Origin: Candidatus Acidiferrales bacterium
Lineage (GTDB): Bacteria > Acidobacteriota > Terriglobia > Acidiferrales > UBA7541
Direction of reading: 5' to 3'
NCBI GenBank assembly: GCA_030037525.1
Contig: JASHRC010000105.1
Location: forward strand, 1-53,642
DNA: 53,642 nt
The notes beneath the pieces were generated by a model, which saw nothing but the letters and a program-made list of their open reading frames with translations, was not told the origin of the DNA and ran no database searches. Made by a program: the position numbers and the translations under genes. Below are positions 26,665-35,637 of this stretch, piece after piece. Positions within the stretch are counted from its first letter, which is position 1. The number at the start of each line of letters is the position of its first letter.

Positions 26665-26711
26665 GGCTCCCCGGGCAAGACTCGAACTTGCAACCCTTCG
26701 GTTAACAGCCT
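26665..26711 (-). repeat. attachment-site duplication (tRNA-Asn 3' part)
   Basis: 47 bp identical to 28972-29018, that is, the tRNA-Asn gene from the anticodon loop through the CCA end, in the same orientation. Identity stops abruptly at the anticodon stem. This is the expected right-end attachment scar of an element that used the anticodon-loop region of tRNA-Asn. Confidence 0.85.
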
Positions 26712-26849
26712 TGAGACCAAATTCACTACAATTTGCCGGAGCCGAGACAAATCGATGGGAACTAGCAAGCTGTGGCAAAACGGGGTGAATCAGATTCACC
26801 TTCTCTTCTCAGTGTCTGTTCACCATTTGCTGAGATTTATCGCCATTCG

Positions 26850-26868
26850 CATGACACTGGCATGACAC
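26850..26868 (+). repeat. Paired CATGACAC repeats, left end
   Basis: CATGACACTGGCATGACAC: two CATGACAC units with an 11-bp period, about 140 bp inside the att duplication. The same arrangement is at 28889-28907. Candidate integrase arm-type sites. The rest of 26712-27031 shows no gene. Confidence 0.5.
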
Positions 26869-27031
26869 CGGCGTCGGTAGCCGGAATCGCTAATCCCGAA
26901 AGCACGCTGGCAGCTTCGACTTCATCTAGCCTGTCCGGCCGGTGCCGTTGTTGCCATCCTGCCCCTTCGCAACCTCCCGTGGATTCTTCACGAAATCTTG
27001 CCGGGAATGCCCCCGCGATCGGCTCATGCTC

Positions 27032-27538
27032 TCACCGAGGCACCACGCGAAGAAAATATATATTTTCGGGGTGAACGTTTTCGGGGTCTTTGGGGTTTTT
27101 TTCCCGATAGACCTCAAACACTGCGTCGGACTCGGCCTTGTCGGTGACGAGAAACGCCTTGCCATCGAACACCTGATTGCCCAACTTTACCCGCACTTTG
27201 GGGTTGCGACCGACATTAGCGGTCCAGACTTTGCCGCTGGGAAATGTCCCAGGGGCATAAAGCGGCGGACCATAATCGACATGCAAATAGAGGTTGCCTT
27301 GAAAAGTCACAAAAGCGATGGTCACCGAGTGAGGAATGAGGTACCAGGGGTAGGTCTCGACCTTAAGCGTTCGATACTTATCCGCGAACGTCCAGTCGGC
27401 GGGGAAGTTCTGCACGTCCCCTTTTAGCCACAGCCCAGCCCTGCGCTGATGGGGATCGAGGCCGGTGATGCTGAGGACCGCCAGCGCCAGGATCACGCAC
27501 ACGACGATCGCCCCGGCAACTTTCAGCATTATCTTCAT
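27032..27538 (-). CDS. Membrane-anchored FMN/F420-binding split-barrel-like protein
   Basis: A 168-residue protein with an N-terminal helix ('VAGAIVVCVILALAVLSITG') and a soluble domain with 'YLHVDYGPPLYAPGTFPSGK', 'VWTANVGRNPKVRVKLGN' and 'GKAFLVTDKAESDAVFEVYR'. The order of strands and the 'VGRNP.VRV..G' motif resemble deazaflavin-dependent nitroreductase (DUF385) and pyridoxamine-oxidase-like split barrels, so a redox role is possible but unproven. ATG 27538 has GGAG 8 bp upstream; the frame is open 18 codons further. It is cargo between the two tRNA-Asn att copies. Confidence 0.6.
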   Translation of the reverse strand: MKIMLKVAGAIVVCVILALAVLSITGLDPHQRRAGLWLKGDVQNFPADWTFADKYRTLKVETYPWYLIPHSVTIAFVTFQGNLYLHVDYGPPLYAPGTFPSGKVWTANVGRNPKVRVKLGNQVFDGKAFLVTDKAESDAVFEVYREKNPKDPENVHPENIYFLRVVPR

Positions 27539-27639
27539 CGTTGGCTCCAAAACCCTGTGGCTCGCCAAAAATCTGTCCGGCTTTAAAATCAACAGGATAG
27601 CTCTTGTCTTCCACAGGCTGCTTGCGATAGCACGCCGCC

Positions 27640-28671
27640 ATGTTACACGTCATCGGCCTGCTCCTCACCTCACTTCTTCGCTCCTTTCGCTCACGTCAAA
27701 GCCTGCTCCTTGAAAACCTCGTCCTCCGCCAGCAGCTCGCCGTGCTCAAACGCAAGCATCCTCCGCCCCGACTGGCCCCTGCTGACGAGTTGTTCCGTGT
27801 ACTGGCGCGTCGATTCTGGTCTGGCTGGAAGCGAGCCCTCATCCTTGTGAGTCCCGACACTGTTGTCCGCTGGCACCGCGCTGGATTCAAACTCTATTGG
27901 CGAGCGATCTCCAGATTCCGCCGCACGATCGGCAGAAAGTATGTCTCTAAGGAAGTCCGCGATCTGATCTTCCGCATGGTCGCGGAGAATCCGACCTGGG
28001 GCGCACCGCATATCCACGGTGAGCTCATGTTCCTCGGATTCGATGTCTCGGAGCGAACCATTTCTCGATGGATGCGGCGGGCGCCCAGAGAACCTGGCCC
28101 CGCCAAGCGCTGGCTGGCCTTCCTGAGGAATCATCGCGAAGCCATCGCCGCGATGGATTTCTTCACGGTTCCCACCATCACGTTCGGCGTCTTCTACTGC
28201 TTGTTCATGATCGGCCATGATCGTCGGCGGATTCTGCACTTCAACGTCACCAAGTATCCCACGAGCGCTTGGGTCATTCAGCAGTTGCGAGAAGCGTTCC
28301 CGTTTCAAGCCGCGCAGCGATTCTTAATCTTCGACCGTGACGGGAAATATGGTTTGGAAACTCCGATCGCGGTCCGCTCGATGAGCCTCACCCGGGTCCG
28401 AACCTCGTTTGGAAGTCCTTGGCAGAACGGAGTCGCGGAACGATGGATTGAAAGCTGTCGTCGCGATCTGTTGGACCACATCATTGCGGTCAATGAGCAG
28501 CACTTGAAACGACTGCTTTCTGCGTACGTCCGCTACTACCACGAAGACCGAACGCATCTCGGGCTGAACAAAGAAACTCCAGAGAAGAGAGCCCACTCCA
28601 CGAGTCGAGGGCTGGTGATTGCCTTCCCGCGACTCGGTGGATTGCATCATCGCTACGAACGAGCCGCATAA
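27640..28671 (+). mobile_element. Integrase-core (rve) transposase
   Basis: A 343-residue DDE transposase, apparently intact. An N-terminal helical region ('LENLVLRQQLAVLKRKHPPP') is followed by a helix-turn-helix ('NPTWGAPHIHGELMFLGFDV') and the rve catalytic core: Asp in 'AAMDFFTVPT', Asp in 'LIFDRDGKYG' and Glu in 'NGVAERWIES', ending 'YYHEDRTHLGLNKETPE'. This is the IS481/IS3-like family common as lone copies in soil bacteria. I could not identify terminal inverted repeats or a target duplication. It sits inside the tRNA-Asn-flanked segment. Confidence 0.82.
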
Positions 28672-28888
28672 GGTCCCAGTTGGACCACGAAGCTGAGTGT
28701 CGCGTGGCCTGGGGGAGAGGTGTGTTGCTTCAGCGCAAATTCTTCCGCGAAACCAATTTAGCTCTCGGCCGCGGCAGGTAAGCGGGGGTGAAAACGGGTC
28801 GCGATGGGCTGAATTCGTACGACCTTAGCGACGGATGGAATTCTGGCGAGGGACAGGCGAGCGTGTCTCGGTCAACTGAGCGCTTTTA

Positions 28889-28907
28889 CATGACACCTAC
28901 ATGACAC
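28889..28907 (+). repeat. Paired CATGACAC repeats, right end
   Basis: CATGACACCTACATGACAC: two CATGACAC units with an 11-bp period, about 65 bp inside the intact tRNA-Asn gene, matching the pair at 26850-26868. The 300-bp spacer around it (28672-28971) has no gene. Confidence 0.5.
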
Positions 28908-28971
28908 TGCGAATACCACAGCTGAAACGCGAGAATGACCGTTTGTAACTTACTGAGAGAGAAGGAGAATT

Positions 28972-29046
28972 TGGCTCCCCGGGCAAGACTCGAACTTGCA
29001 ACCCTTCGGTTAACAGCCGAACGCTCTACCATTGAGCTACCGGGGA
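28972..29046 (-). tRNA. tRNA-Asn (GTT)
   Basis: Complete cloverleaf on the minus strand: acceptor TCCCCGG pairs with CCGGGGA, D-arm AGCTCAATGGTAGAGC, anticodon loop CTGTTAA giving GTT, T-loop TTCGAGT, and encoded CCA. Its 3' 47 bp are duplicated at 26665-26711, so it is the insertion target of integrative elements. Confidence 0.97.
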
Positions 29047-29079
29047 ACTGCACCGGCTATCTTCGCCAATTGTAACAGC

Positions 29080-29436
29080 TTACGCAGCACTTTCAACCAA
29101 AGGGCCCTGGTCCAACTTAGCCCCATTAGTCCCAAGTGAAAAGCCCAGGCCGACTTTCTCAGCCCACTCTTGCCGGTATTCGAGATCGCACTTCAGCTGG
29201 TCGGCGTACTTGTCCGTGACGTCTTTGTTCGCGTGGCCAATCCAGAACTTTTCCAAGTCCCAGGGTGCGCGAGCTTTTCTCAACCAAGACGTTCGGAAGC
29301 GTCGAAACGTGTGGAACCCCTCGACGTTCAGTTTGCCGAGCGAATCTCGGATGATGTTCGTTTGCAGCAAAGGAAAGCCGCTGTCGGACTGAAAGAGAGG
29401 CCCGCGTCCGCCGCAACCACGGGCAGCTTCGTTCAA
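29080..29436 (-). pseudogene. Tyrosine recombinase, C-terminal fragment
   Basis: About 118 codons read as the catalytic end of an integrase: 'GPLFQSDSGFPLLQTNIIRD', 'FHTFRRFRTSWL' (His-x-x-Arg), 'DLEKFWIGHANKDVTDKYAD' (His and nucleophile Tyr). The N-terminal domains and the first catalytic Arg are missing. It ends 33 bp from the 5' end of tRNA-Asn. It is related to, but not identical with, the remnant at 26168-26639. Confidence 0.72.
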
Positions 29437-29788
29437 ACGCCTTTATCGAAGGCCCGCCGAAGCCTCGCTCATGCAGAGACGCCTCCGAATGCGCGCCTCC
29501 GATAAAGCGCTAACGTTTCTAGCCCGCTGCGGTCATTTGTCCGATTACGCTACACGTCCACTTGCAGCGAATCGTAATAACACCAGCGAAATCTACGTGG
29601 TAGGTACTTTGGGAAGAGGCATCACCAAGGAGACGTGGGTGAACCTCGTACGCTGCTGTCCCCCCTCTCGTGCGGATCTATTGCGAGCGCGGCGTAGCAT
29701 AATGATTTTTGCACGAATGGGCCTCCTGACATCGTGCTAACCAAGGCCGTCAACATCATGGAATCCATACAATCGAAATTGGAAGAAC
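29437..29788. other. Intergenic, no gene seen
   Basis: Spacer behind the integrase fragment and the 3' end of the radical SAM gene; no frame with a recognisable product. Confidence 0.5.
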
Positions 29789-31384
29789 CTATGGCCTACC
29801 GAGGAGGCGCAAACGATCTTCCGCACGCTGCGCCCCGACCGTGAGAGCGGAGCCAGCTGTAGGTCCGGCGGCTGGTACTGGACGGCGCCAGGCTGCGAGC
29901 CCCTCTTTGACAAGGCCGAAGATGGTACGGCGATTTTGAGTTATCAGCTTCAGCCAAGCAAAGCGGCTCATTTGAGGAAAGTAGATTCCGCGAAAACACA
30001 TTCGTGCGATGAAGATGTTTATTCGATGGTCGAGCGGCTTGTGAGCTAGCGCCTGGACGGCTTTTTCCAATGCCTCCGGGTTATAGGAATTGGCCCAGGC
30101 GTACTTCAACTCCGCGTGAGCTTCTGCGATCGTCATCTTCAGCGGCTCATGGGACATCTCAAAAGGTATGAACTCCAGCCAATGTTTCGGCCGGGTGAGT
30201 CGCCCCGCGGCCTCTAGCCTCCTGTATAGAGGCGTCGCCGGTAACGGTGTGAGTAAACCAAAGATCGGGAGCCCAGGGGGCCAGGTACGAATCTCCCGAA
30301 GCGTCCGCTCGGCGACCCCGGGCGTGTCGTTATCCATGCCGAAGATGAACGAAGTGATCGCATAAACGTCGCGCTGGGCGAGCCTTTCAAGCACGGTCGC
30401 ATACTCAGCCGGCTTGTTGAAACCCTTCTTCACGTCGGCAAGATTGGCAGCATCGATTGATTCCATGCCGATAAAGATCCACTTGCCGCCCGATGCCGCA
30501 ATGAGGTCAACGAGTTCCTCGTCGCGCAACAAGTTGGCGCTGATCTGCGCAATCCAGTGCACCTGTGCCCCAGCCGCGATGATATCCCGCAACAATGATT
30601 TCGTCCGCTTGACGTTGATCGCGAAGTTGTCGTCGATGAAGAACACGACAATTTGACCGCGCTCGCTCCGCGCGCGAGCCTTCAAAAGCAGCAACTCATC
30701 CACGATACTCTTGTTTGTGCGGAACCGGATCGAGTCACCGAAGAAGCCAGTGACCGTGCAAAATTCGCAGCCATAAGGGCACCCGCGCCCTGATTCCATG
30801 GGAATGATTCGAAATGTGCCCCAGCCGTCCCCGACACGCTGCAGCATACTTTTCGCGAATTTCGGAACCAGGTTGAACTGGTCGAGATTTAGCGTGTCCC
30901 ACGGAATCGCGGGATATGACTGGAGCCCGGGCTTGCGTTCCTTGCCAGATTCGTCGACCGGAGCGTAGATGTCTTTGAGTTGGCCCCGCGCAGCATCCTC
31001 GACGATCATCGGCCAGGTTTCATCCGCCTCGCCTAGAGCCACGGCGTCGGCATGGCGCGCGCCACCGTTCCGACCGAGTGCCTCGTCTGCCATCTCTGTC
31101 ACGTGAGGTCCGCCCATCACAACCGGGACACCCATGGCACGGACAGCGTCGGCGACCCTGTACGCCTTTGCGATCATCCGGGTCATTGCCCCGATCCCAA
31201 CCAGTCCGATGTTTTGTTCCCCCATGAATCGCGCGATGCCAGCTTCATCCATTGGTGTCACGTTGCCATCGATGAGTAGAACTTCGTGGTCCGAGGGAGT
31301 CAATGACTGAAGGAGAAACATCCAAAGATGCGGCATGAAATTGCGTGTGACGCCATTGTCCGGATTGTAGAGTAAAATTCGCAT
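29789..31384 (-). CDS. B12-binding radical SAM protein
   Basis: A 531-residue protein with an N-terminal cobalamin-binding Rossmann domain (about 1-150: 'MRILLYNPDNGVTRNF', 'HEVLLIDGNVTPMD', 'VPVVMGGPHVTEMADEAL') and a radical SAM domain with the 4Fe-4S motif Cys202-x3-Cys206-x2-Cys209 ('CPYGCEFC'). A glycine-rich SAM motif ('FIGMESIDAANL') and a DUF4070-like C-terminal region follow. Related proteins include hopanoid and bacteriochlorophyll-type methylases and other B12-dependent radical SAM enzymes; the substrate here is unknown. ATG 31384 starts exactly at the first strand; the frame is open 14 codons upstream. It is monocistronic. Confidence 0.88.
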   Translation of the reverse strand: MRILLYNPDNGVTRNFMPHLWMFLLQSLTPSDHEVLLIDGNVTPMDEAGIARFMGEQNIGLVGIGAMTRMIAKAYRVADAVRAMGVPVVMGGPHVTEMADEALGRNGGARHADAVALGEADETWPMIVEDAARGQLKDIYAPVDESGKERKPGLQSYPAIPWDTLNLDQFNLVPKFAKSMLQRVGDGWGTFRIIPMESGRGCPYGCEFCTVTGFFGDSIRFRTNKSIVDELLLLKARARSERGQIVVFFIDDNFAINVKRTKSLLRDIIAAGAQVHWIAQISANLLRDEELVDLIAASGGKWIFIGMESIDAANLADVKKGFNKPAEYATVLERLAQRDVYAITSFIFGMDNDTPGVAERTLREIRTWPPGLPIFGLLTPLPATPLYRRLEAAGRLTRPKHWLEFIPFEMSHEPLKMTIAEAHAELKYAWANSYNPEALEKAVQALAHKPLDHRINIFIARMCFRGIYFPQMSRFAWLKLITQNRRTIFGLVKEGLAAWRRPVPAAGPTAGSALTVGAQRAEDRLRLLGRP

Positions 31385-31798
31385 CAGCTCTTCTTTATTT
31401 AAAAGCCGCTTCGTCGTGCAGGACAAGCCACGATCTCAACGCCGATCTCCGATGGAGCGCACAGCAAGACGACGCCTAACACACCACGTCCGTCATTCAT
31501 TCTGCGCCGGTGAATCAGGCAATACAAGCAACAGCCTTTGGACAACGAGAAATCAGCATGCTGCGGGATAAACACCGAGACATGAACATGCTCTACATGG
31601 AGCTAACTTTACGGCCAAGTGGCTTCAACGAGAAATCCTATGCACCTCATGGAAATCTCGTTTGATTTCTGACGCTGGTGCTACTGCTTCGAGAGGTTTT
31701 GGCTGCGCCGCGCACCGACGCGCCTGCTCGCCGCAAGACGATGGATTCGCCCAGGGAGTGAGCGTCGCAAAACAAGGACGCCCATTCACAAAAGCCGT
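31385..31798. other. Intergenic, no gene seen
   Basis: About 410 bp with no supported coding frame on either strand; it presumably contains the promoter of the radical SAM gene. Confidence 0.5.
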
Positions 31799-32323
31799 TT
31801 ACTTCACCCTCTTAAGATGAGCGACGGTGTAGATTTCAAATTCCTTCTCTGGTGGCGCCAGCCAAAATGTTTCTTCGAACTCGTCGGCGGAAAGCACGCG
31901 ATATGATTTCTTCGCTCTCCAGCCCGGTGGAAGATTTTCAATCCGTACGGTCACGAATTCGAAGGACTTACCATCGGCGTTTACGGACTCCAATCGGTAT
32001 TCGTTGACAAGGCCTTCGCTGTGGAATTGCCGCCACACGATTTTCTTCACAAATTTGTCGTAACTGAAGTATCCGAAATCCTCGCGAACCTTGGGAGCCG
32101 CGTCGGGTGACGTCGGCTCGTAAACCGAATGATCGTGCTGCCACAGGAAAGCGCCATTGGATACAAACTGATACTCGCGGGAGGTGAACTGCTTGCCCGG
32201 TTTTCCGGTGACTGACCCTTCCCATTTTCCGTCGAAGACGCGCAGAGGCGCCCATGGATCCGACTGGCCCCGCGCATTGAGCCCAAACAGGAAGAAAAGC
32301 AAAAGAATTCGCGCGCTCTTCAT
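31799..32323 (-). CDS. Small secreted beta-barrel protein (DUF1579-like)
   Basis: A 174-residue exported protein: signal peptide 'ARILLLFFLFGLNARGQ', then 'FDGKWEGSVTGKPG' and a series of strands ('REYQFVSNGAFLWQHDHSVY', 'FGYFSYDKFVKKIVWRQFHS', 'EEFEETFWLAPPEKEFEIYT' pattern) typical of ligand-binding barrels of the DUF1579/THAP4-like type that start with 'G.W.G'. Function unknown. It is the last of a set of small secreted proteins on the minus strand (34389 to 31799), each separated by short gaps but without overlap. Confidence 0.75.
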   Translation of the reverse strand: MKSARILLLFFLFGLNARGQSDPWAPLRVFDGKWEGSVTGKPGKQFTSREYQFVSNGAFLWQHDHSVYEPTSPDAAPKVREDFGYFSYDKFVKKIVWRQFHSEGLVNEYRLESVNADGKSFEFVTVRIENLPPGWRAKKSYRVLSADEFEETFWLAPPEKEFEIYTVAHLKRVK

Positions 32324-32505
32324 GATGTCCTCCGCGAAGTACCCTGTCTCGGCGGGTCAGAGATCGTACACCTATCGTCCCGGTAGGATCATTACGAAGC
32401 CAGGAACGAGCAGAGCATAGCCCGAAGGTATTACCGGTTGCTACTCTTTTGAACGCCAAGGTGCCTGCCCTGAGGCTGATCTCCGCGGCGGCACCAGGGG
32501 CGGTG

Positions 32506-33387
32506 CTAGCGGCCAGTTGACTCAGTTGGCGTCGTAGGAGCTGGCTTTGTGATGGTCTCAAACCGGCCATTCACGATCGGATTCCGGTCGTTTGCTGGGT
32601 CGTCGCAGTCATCCGCATTTTGTTCCATGCGGTTAATGTCTTTGACGCGTTCCCAGGTGAGCGTTACGTTAACAGGCTTCGTCAGCGCGATTGGATCTTC
32701 CAACGTGAACTGAATCTGCATCTGATTTTGGTTGACCATGCGAATCCGCTCGACGCTATGCAGTTGGTTGCTCATCGGCACGAAAGGGACTTCTGCCCTT
32801 CTCGCCAGTGTTGGTAGATATATCGGTGTCCTTATCGCTACGGTGTCGACCACCAACGTGGCGCCCTGCCAGTGTCCGATTGAATCGCCCTGGCTCGTGG
32901 GCCATACCTCATCCTTTGGCGGATGCGGACGACCGTCGGTATAGATGTGTCGCACTGAGCCAAGAAGGCTGATGAGCGTAGTTTCTTCAGGGGTCACCCT
33001 CCACTCATACGTCCCAGGTAACATGGTGGCCGGAAACCCAGGCACCCACCCGCACCCTCCGTATCCCTCATATGCGGGCGGGTTGTTAGGGTCTGCGGCT
33101 CTGGCGGCATCTGCCGCCTTTCTTAGCTGATCAATCTTGGGCTGCCATGCAGAAGTGAAGGTGGCTTCCATGGCGGCGGCATAAGCTTTCGTCTTGCGCA
33201 ATCCCTCCGGACCCATTTGCTGCCCATCCAATTCGTCAGTCCAAACATCAAACTGCCAAAGTCCCGACCAATCCGGCAGCTTGGCGAAGGCCTTGATGCG
33301 TGCTTTCGAAGATGTTTGCGCCCGTGCGACGTGGACGCAGCCTGCCCACAGCAGCATCGCCACCACTGCAATCGCCCGGCGAATCAC
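32506..33387 (-). CDS. Secreted protein of unknown function
   Basis: A 293-residue exported protein with a signal peptide ('AIAVVAMLLWAGCVHVARAQ', possible lipobox-like Cys near 17). The mature part opens with 'LPDWSGLWQFDVWTDELDGQ' and contains 'GGCGWVPGFPATMLPGTYEW', 'GDSIGHWQGATLVVDTVAIR' and 'SNQLHSVERIRMVNQNQMQI'. The 'W.G.TLVVDT' and 'H..ERI' motifs are those of a large group of secreted proteins frequent in Acidobacteriota and Proteobacteria, often beside DUF6152 proteins, as here. No catalytic residues are known to me. Confidence 0.75.
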   Translation of the reverse strand: MIRRAIAVVAMLLWAGCVHVARAQTSSKARIKAFAKLPDWSGLWQFDVWTDELDGQQMGPEGLRKTKAYAAAMEATFTSAWQPKIDQLRKAADAARAADPNNPPAYEGYGGCGWVPGFPATMLPGTYEWRVTPEETTLISLLGSVRHIYTDGRPHPPKDEVWPTSQGDSIGHWQGATLVVDTVAIRTPIYLPTLARRAEVPFVPMSNQLHSVERIRMVNQNQMQIQFTLEDPIALTKPVNVTLTWERVKDINRMEQNADDCDDPANDRNPIVNGRFETITKPAPTTPTESTGR

Positions 33388-33410
33388 GGTTGATCCTCCC
33401 GCAGTCTCCT

Positions 33411-33812
33411 CTATTTGCTGTTTGTTTCCGGCACCGCGCCGATTGGCTTGCCGTCTGCACCCATTGCGGAAACGATCTGACCTGCCGGTCGGCCATCGCG
33501 CAATGGATTTACGACCACCGTAATCTTGTCTCCGGGCTTCACACTGCTAGGCCTCCAGCCGTGACGAATCAGCTGGATTGGCGCGCCCATCTCAACACCC
33601 CATTCGACGGGTGCGGCGTTCGGGTCGTTCGGATCCGGCACGAGCAATTGAATCCAGCAATGGGGATTGTTCCACTGGAATTCCTTCACCGTGCCGACCA
33701 GCGTCACTTGCTTGTCGGTATCGAACATCGCGTGCGAGTGATGAGCAGACGCGGAGCTCGCCATCAGCATAGCGCCGACGGAGATGAGGCTATAATTCAG
33801 CAGCCTGCGCAT
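33411..33812 (-). CDS. DUF6152-family secreted protein
   Basis: A 133-residue exported protein: signal peptide 'LISVGAMLMASSASA' followed by the diagnostic 'HHSHAMFDTDKQVTLVGTVK' and 'EFQWNNPHCWIQL', with a terminal beta domain ('VKPGDKITVVVNPLRDG'). This HHS...F and NPH pattern defines DUF6152. The family has no proven function; the His-rich N-terminus could bind metal. It lies 23 bp before the related secreted gene, so the two form an operon. The frame is open far upstream but the signal peptide fixes ATG 33812. Confidence 0.82.
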   Translation of the reverse strand: MRRLLNYSLISVGAMLMASSASAHHSHAMFDTDKQVTLVGTVKEFQWNNPHCWIQLLVPDPNDPNAAPVEWGVEMGAPIQLIRHGWRPSSVKPGDKITVVVNPLRDGRPAGQIVSAMGADGKPIGAVPETNSK

Positions 33813-34104
33813 CCGCGCTAACCGCGTATATCCCGCCCACCATACTTCCTTCCGGCAGCCGTTCGCAACCGTAGAATACAAGCGCATCCTAAATAGCCGT
33901 CCCCGGCTTTGACTGTGCTTGGATCGATCCATATTTGGGAAACAGCAACGATTGCCGTCATCAAACAACTGCCCAGCTCCACGGGACGTTGAAATTTTAC
34001 GCCGGCGAGAATCGACGTGCGGAGCCGGCTTGCCGCGCCCAATCGCGAGTGGCATTCCAGGCAATCTTGTCGAAGACGGGCATGAGACGGCAGACGCGAA
34101 TATG

Positions 34105-34389
34105 CTACTGAATTCTTTGGGACCTGGTGTCACGGCCGATGAGGTTTTCGAAAATGGCCAGGACATGACGGCGGTACTCGACGACGCGTTCGAGCATCGA
34201 GCGAAGGTGAGGCTCGCGCTGCGATTCACGGTCCCATTTGGCGAGCACGGCGGCGGGTACGCCGATATCGCGGCGGAGCTCTTCGGGCTTGTGGCCACGC
34301 AAAAAGAGGCCATAAAAAAACGCGGCTTCTCGCTGCGGGAACTGGAAATCCTGCAGGACCTCTTCAATCGGACTGGGCTGCGTGGCCAT
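34105..34389 (-). CDS. Small helical, HTH-like protein
   Basis: A 94-residue all-helical protein. 'QREAAFFYGLFLRGHKPEEL' and 'RRDIGVPAAVLAKWDRE' look like a helix-turn-helix of the sigma-region or transposase-orfA type ('GH.PEELRRDI.V....LAKW'), and 'LERVVEYRRHVLAIFENL' forms a last amphipathic helix. It is probably a small cytoplasmic DNA- or RNA-associated protein. The start has no clear ribosome binding site. The longer plus-strand frame across this region is judged a shadow. Confidence 0.5.
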   Translation of the reverse strand: MATQPSPIEEVLQDFQFPQREAAFFYGLFLRGHKPEELRRDIGVPAAVLAKWDRESQREPHLRSMLERVVEYRRHVLAIFENLIGRDTRSQRIQ

Positions 34390-34839
34390 ATCGAAAAGGG
34401 CAGTTTACAGATTTCGTCGTTGCCGTCAAGTGTTCGGACGGGCATATTCAAATAAACAGTCATTGATTGTTTGTGTTCTGGCGCAACTTTCCGCAGCCGA
34501 GTGGGTTAAACCGATCACTGCCGATGGCTGGGCGCGCCGGGACACGCACCGAGCCGCTCGGCTGGTTGTATCTCCCGATGTACCCCCGAAGGAGGGTCGG
34601 CCACCCGACCCTCCTCCCCCTCCCGAAGTTGCTGCAAGTCGATAGAGATACATGAGTCCGAGGGGATAAGGACGATTGCCCTCGCTGCCGATGACGTTGC
34701 TCAGATCCGCCTGAGGCGACGCGGCCGCGGCTCCCCCGGGAAGGGACGCATACAGTGAACTATTGATTGCGCCCACCGCTATTTCTGTATATAGGACGAA
34801 AGCTCGCCGCAAGCAGGCTTGAAGTTCTGAGTGTCTTAA
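34390..34839. other. Intergenic region with a perfect GC hairpin
   Basis: No gene is supported. A 10-bp perfect inverted repeat, GGAGGGTCGG and CCGACCCTCC, with a 4-base loop lies at 34591-34614; no T-run follows on either strand, so it is not a standard intrinsic terminator. A long minus-strand frame here has no family resemblance. Confidence 0.45.
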
Positions 34840-34842
34840 GGC

Positions 34843-35224
34843 GTGCGAAAAGCGCTGAGTGCAGCTATCGATCCCCTAGCGGCTCATCGGAGCCAGCCGA
34901 GAACTGCTGTGGACGAACATGCCAATTCCAGCGGCCAGCTGGATCTCGGCCCCAACCTATTCCGTTCCTTGCTGGACAGTCTGCAAGTCGGCGTGGCGCT
35001 CATGTTTGACTCCGCACGGTTACGTCAATGGGAAGCACACCATCCGCATTGTGGCCACGGAAGTCACCGACCTGATGGTCGCCCGCGATGCCCTGAGGCA
35101 ATCACAAGCCTTGCTGCGCACCATGTCGGCGCGCCTTCTGCAGTTGCAGGATGAGGAACGGAGGCGGATGGCCCGGGACCTGCATGATGTGACGGGCCAG
35201 GAGCTGGCAGTCTGCGTGATCTAG
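34843..35224 (+). pseudogene. Sensor histidine kinase remnant
   Basis: A first frame reads 'GPNLFRSLLDSLQVGVALMF', the start of a PAS domain. After a large deletion and frame change near 35000, the sequence reads 'RIVATEVTDLMVARDALRQS' and 'DEERRRMARDLHDVTGQELA', the HisKA_3 dimerisation helix with the phosphoacceptor His, then stops at 35222-35224. The ATPase domain is absent. Confidence 0.65.
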
Positions 35225-35485
35225 CGCAGGACCCTATCGAGATCTGAAAACATCCGTACCAAGCGGCGCAATTTCTGTCAATTTCGGGATTCGATTTTGG
35301 GGCCGCGCGGGCACGGCCCAGCGTGCGCGAGGCGGCAGTGAACGCATGCCAAGTGTGGGCGGCGTTGCGCTCCGCCTTCGGCGGGAAAGAGCCATTGCGC
35401 AGAACGTGATCGCCAGCTCCAATTCCGTGCTTATAAACTGAAGGCGCAGCGCGTCGTGCTGTTCACGCAGTGCGTCTGCGTCCAT
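35225..35485 (-). pseudogene. Small helical protein, frameshifted
   Basis: ATG 35485 opens 'MDADALREQHDALRLQFIST' and 'ELELAITFCAMALS', after which the meaningful reading moves to another frame: 'AERNAAHTWHAFTAASRTLG' and 'PEIDRNCAAW'. Both parts are helical and together look like one conserved short cytoplasmic protein broken by a single-base shift near 35390. I do not know its function. Confidence 0.45.
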
Positions 35486-35637
35486 TCGTCATGCCAGTCA
35501 GTTAGCTCCGTTTGAGGCCGTACGGCGTTTGATGTAGGTGCATCACACCAACCCAGATCTTCTTCGGCTTGGGCGCGCCCACCCTCACCAAGCCAAGGTG
35601 GAGCACCCGGAACCCGCCTGCACGCCGATGGCGATGG

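Noticed and set aside
26850-28907. CRISPR array
   Set aside because: Only two 8-bp units at each place with 3-bp gaps; no spacers of regular length and no cas genes.
33919-34455. Plus-strand frame of 178 codons
   Set aside because: It is antisense to the small helical protein and to spacer; its product has no domain pattern, while the minus-strand frame has a helix-turn-helix-like one.
33813-34463. N-terminal extension of the DUF6152 gene
   Set aside because: The frame is open far upstream, but the signal peptide directly after ATG 33812 shows where the protein starts.
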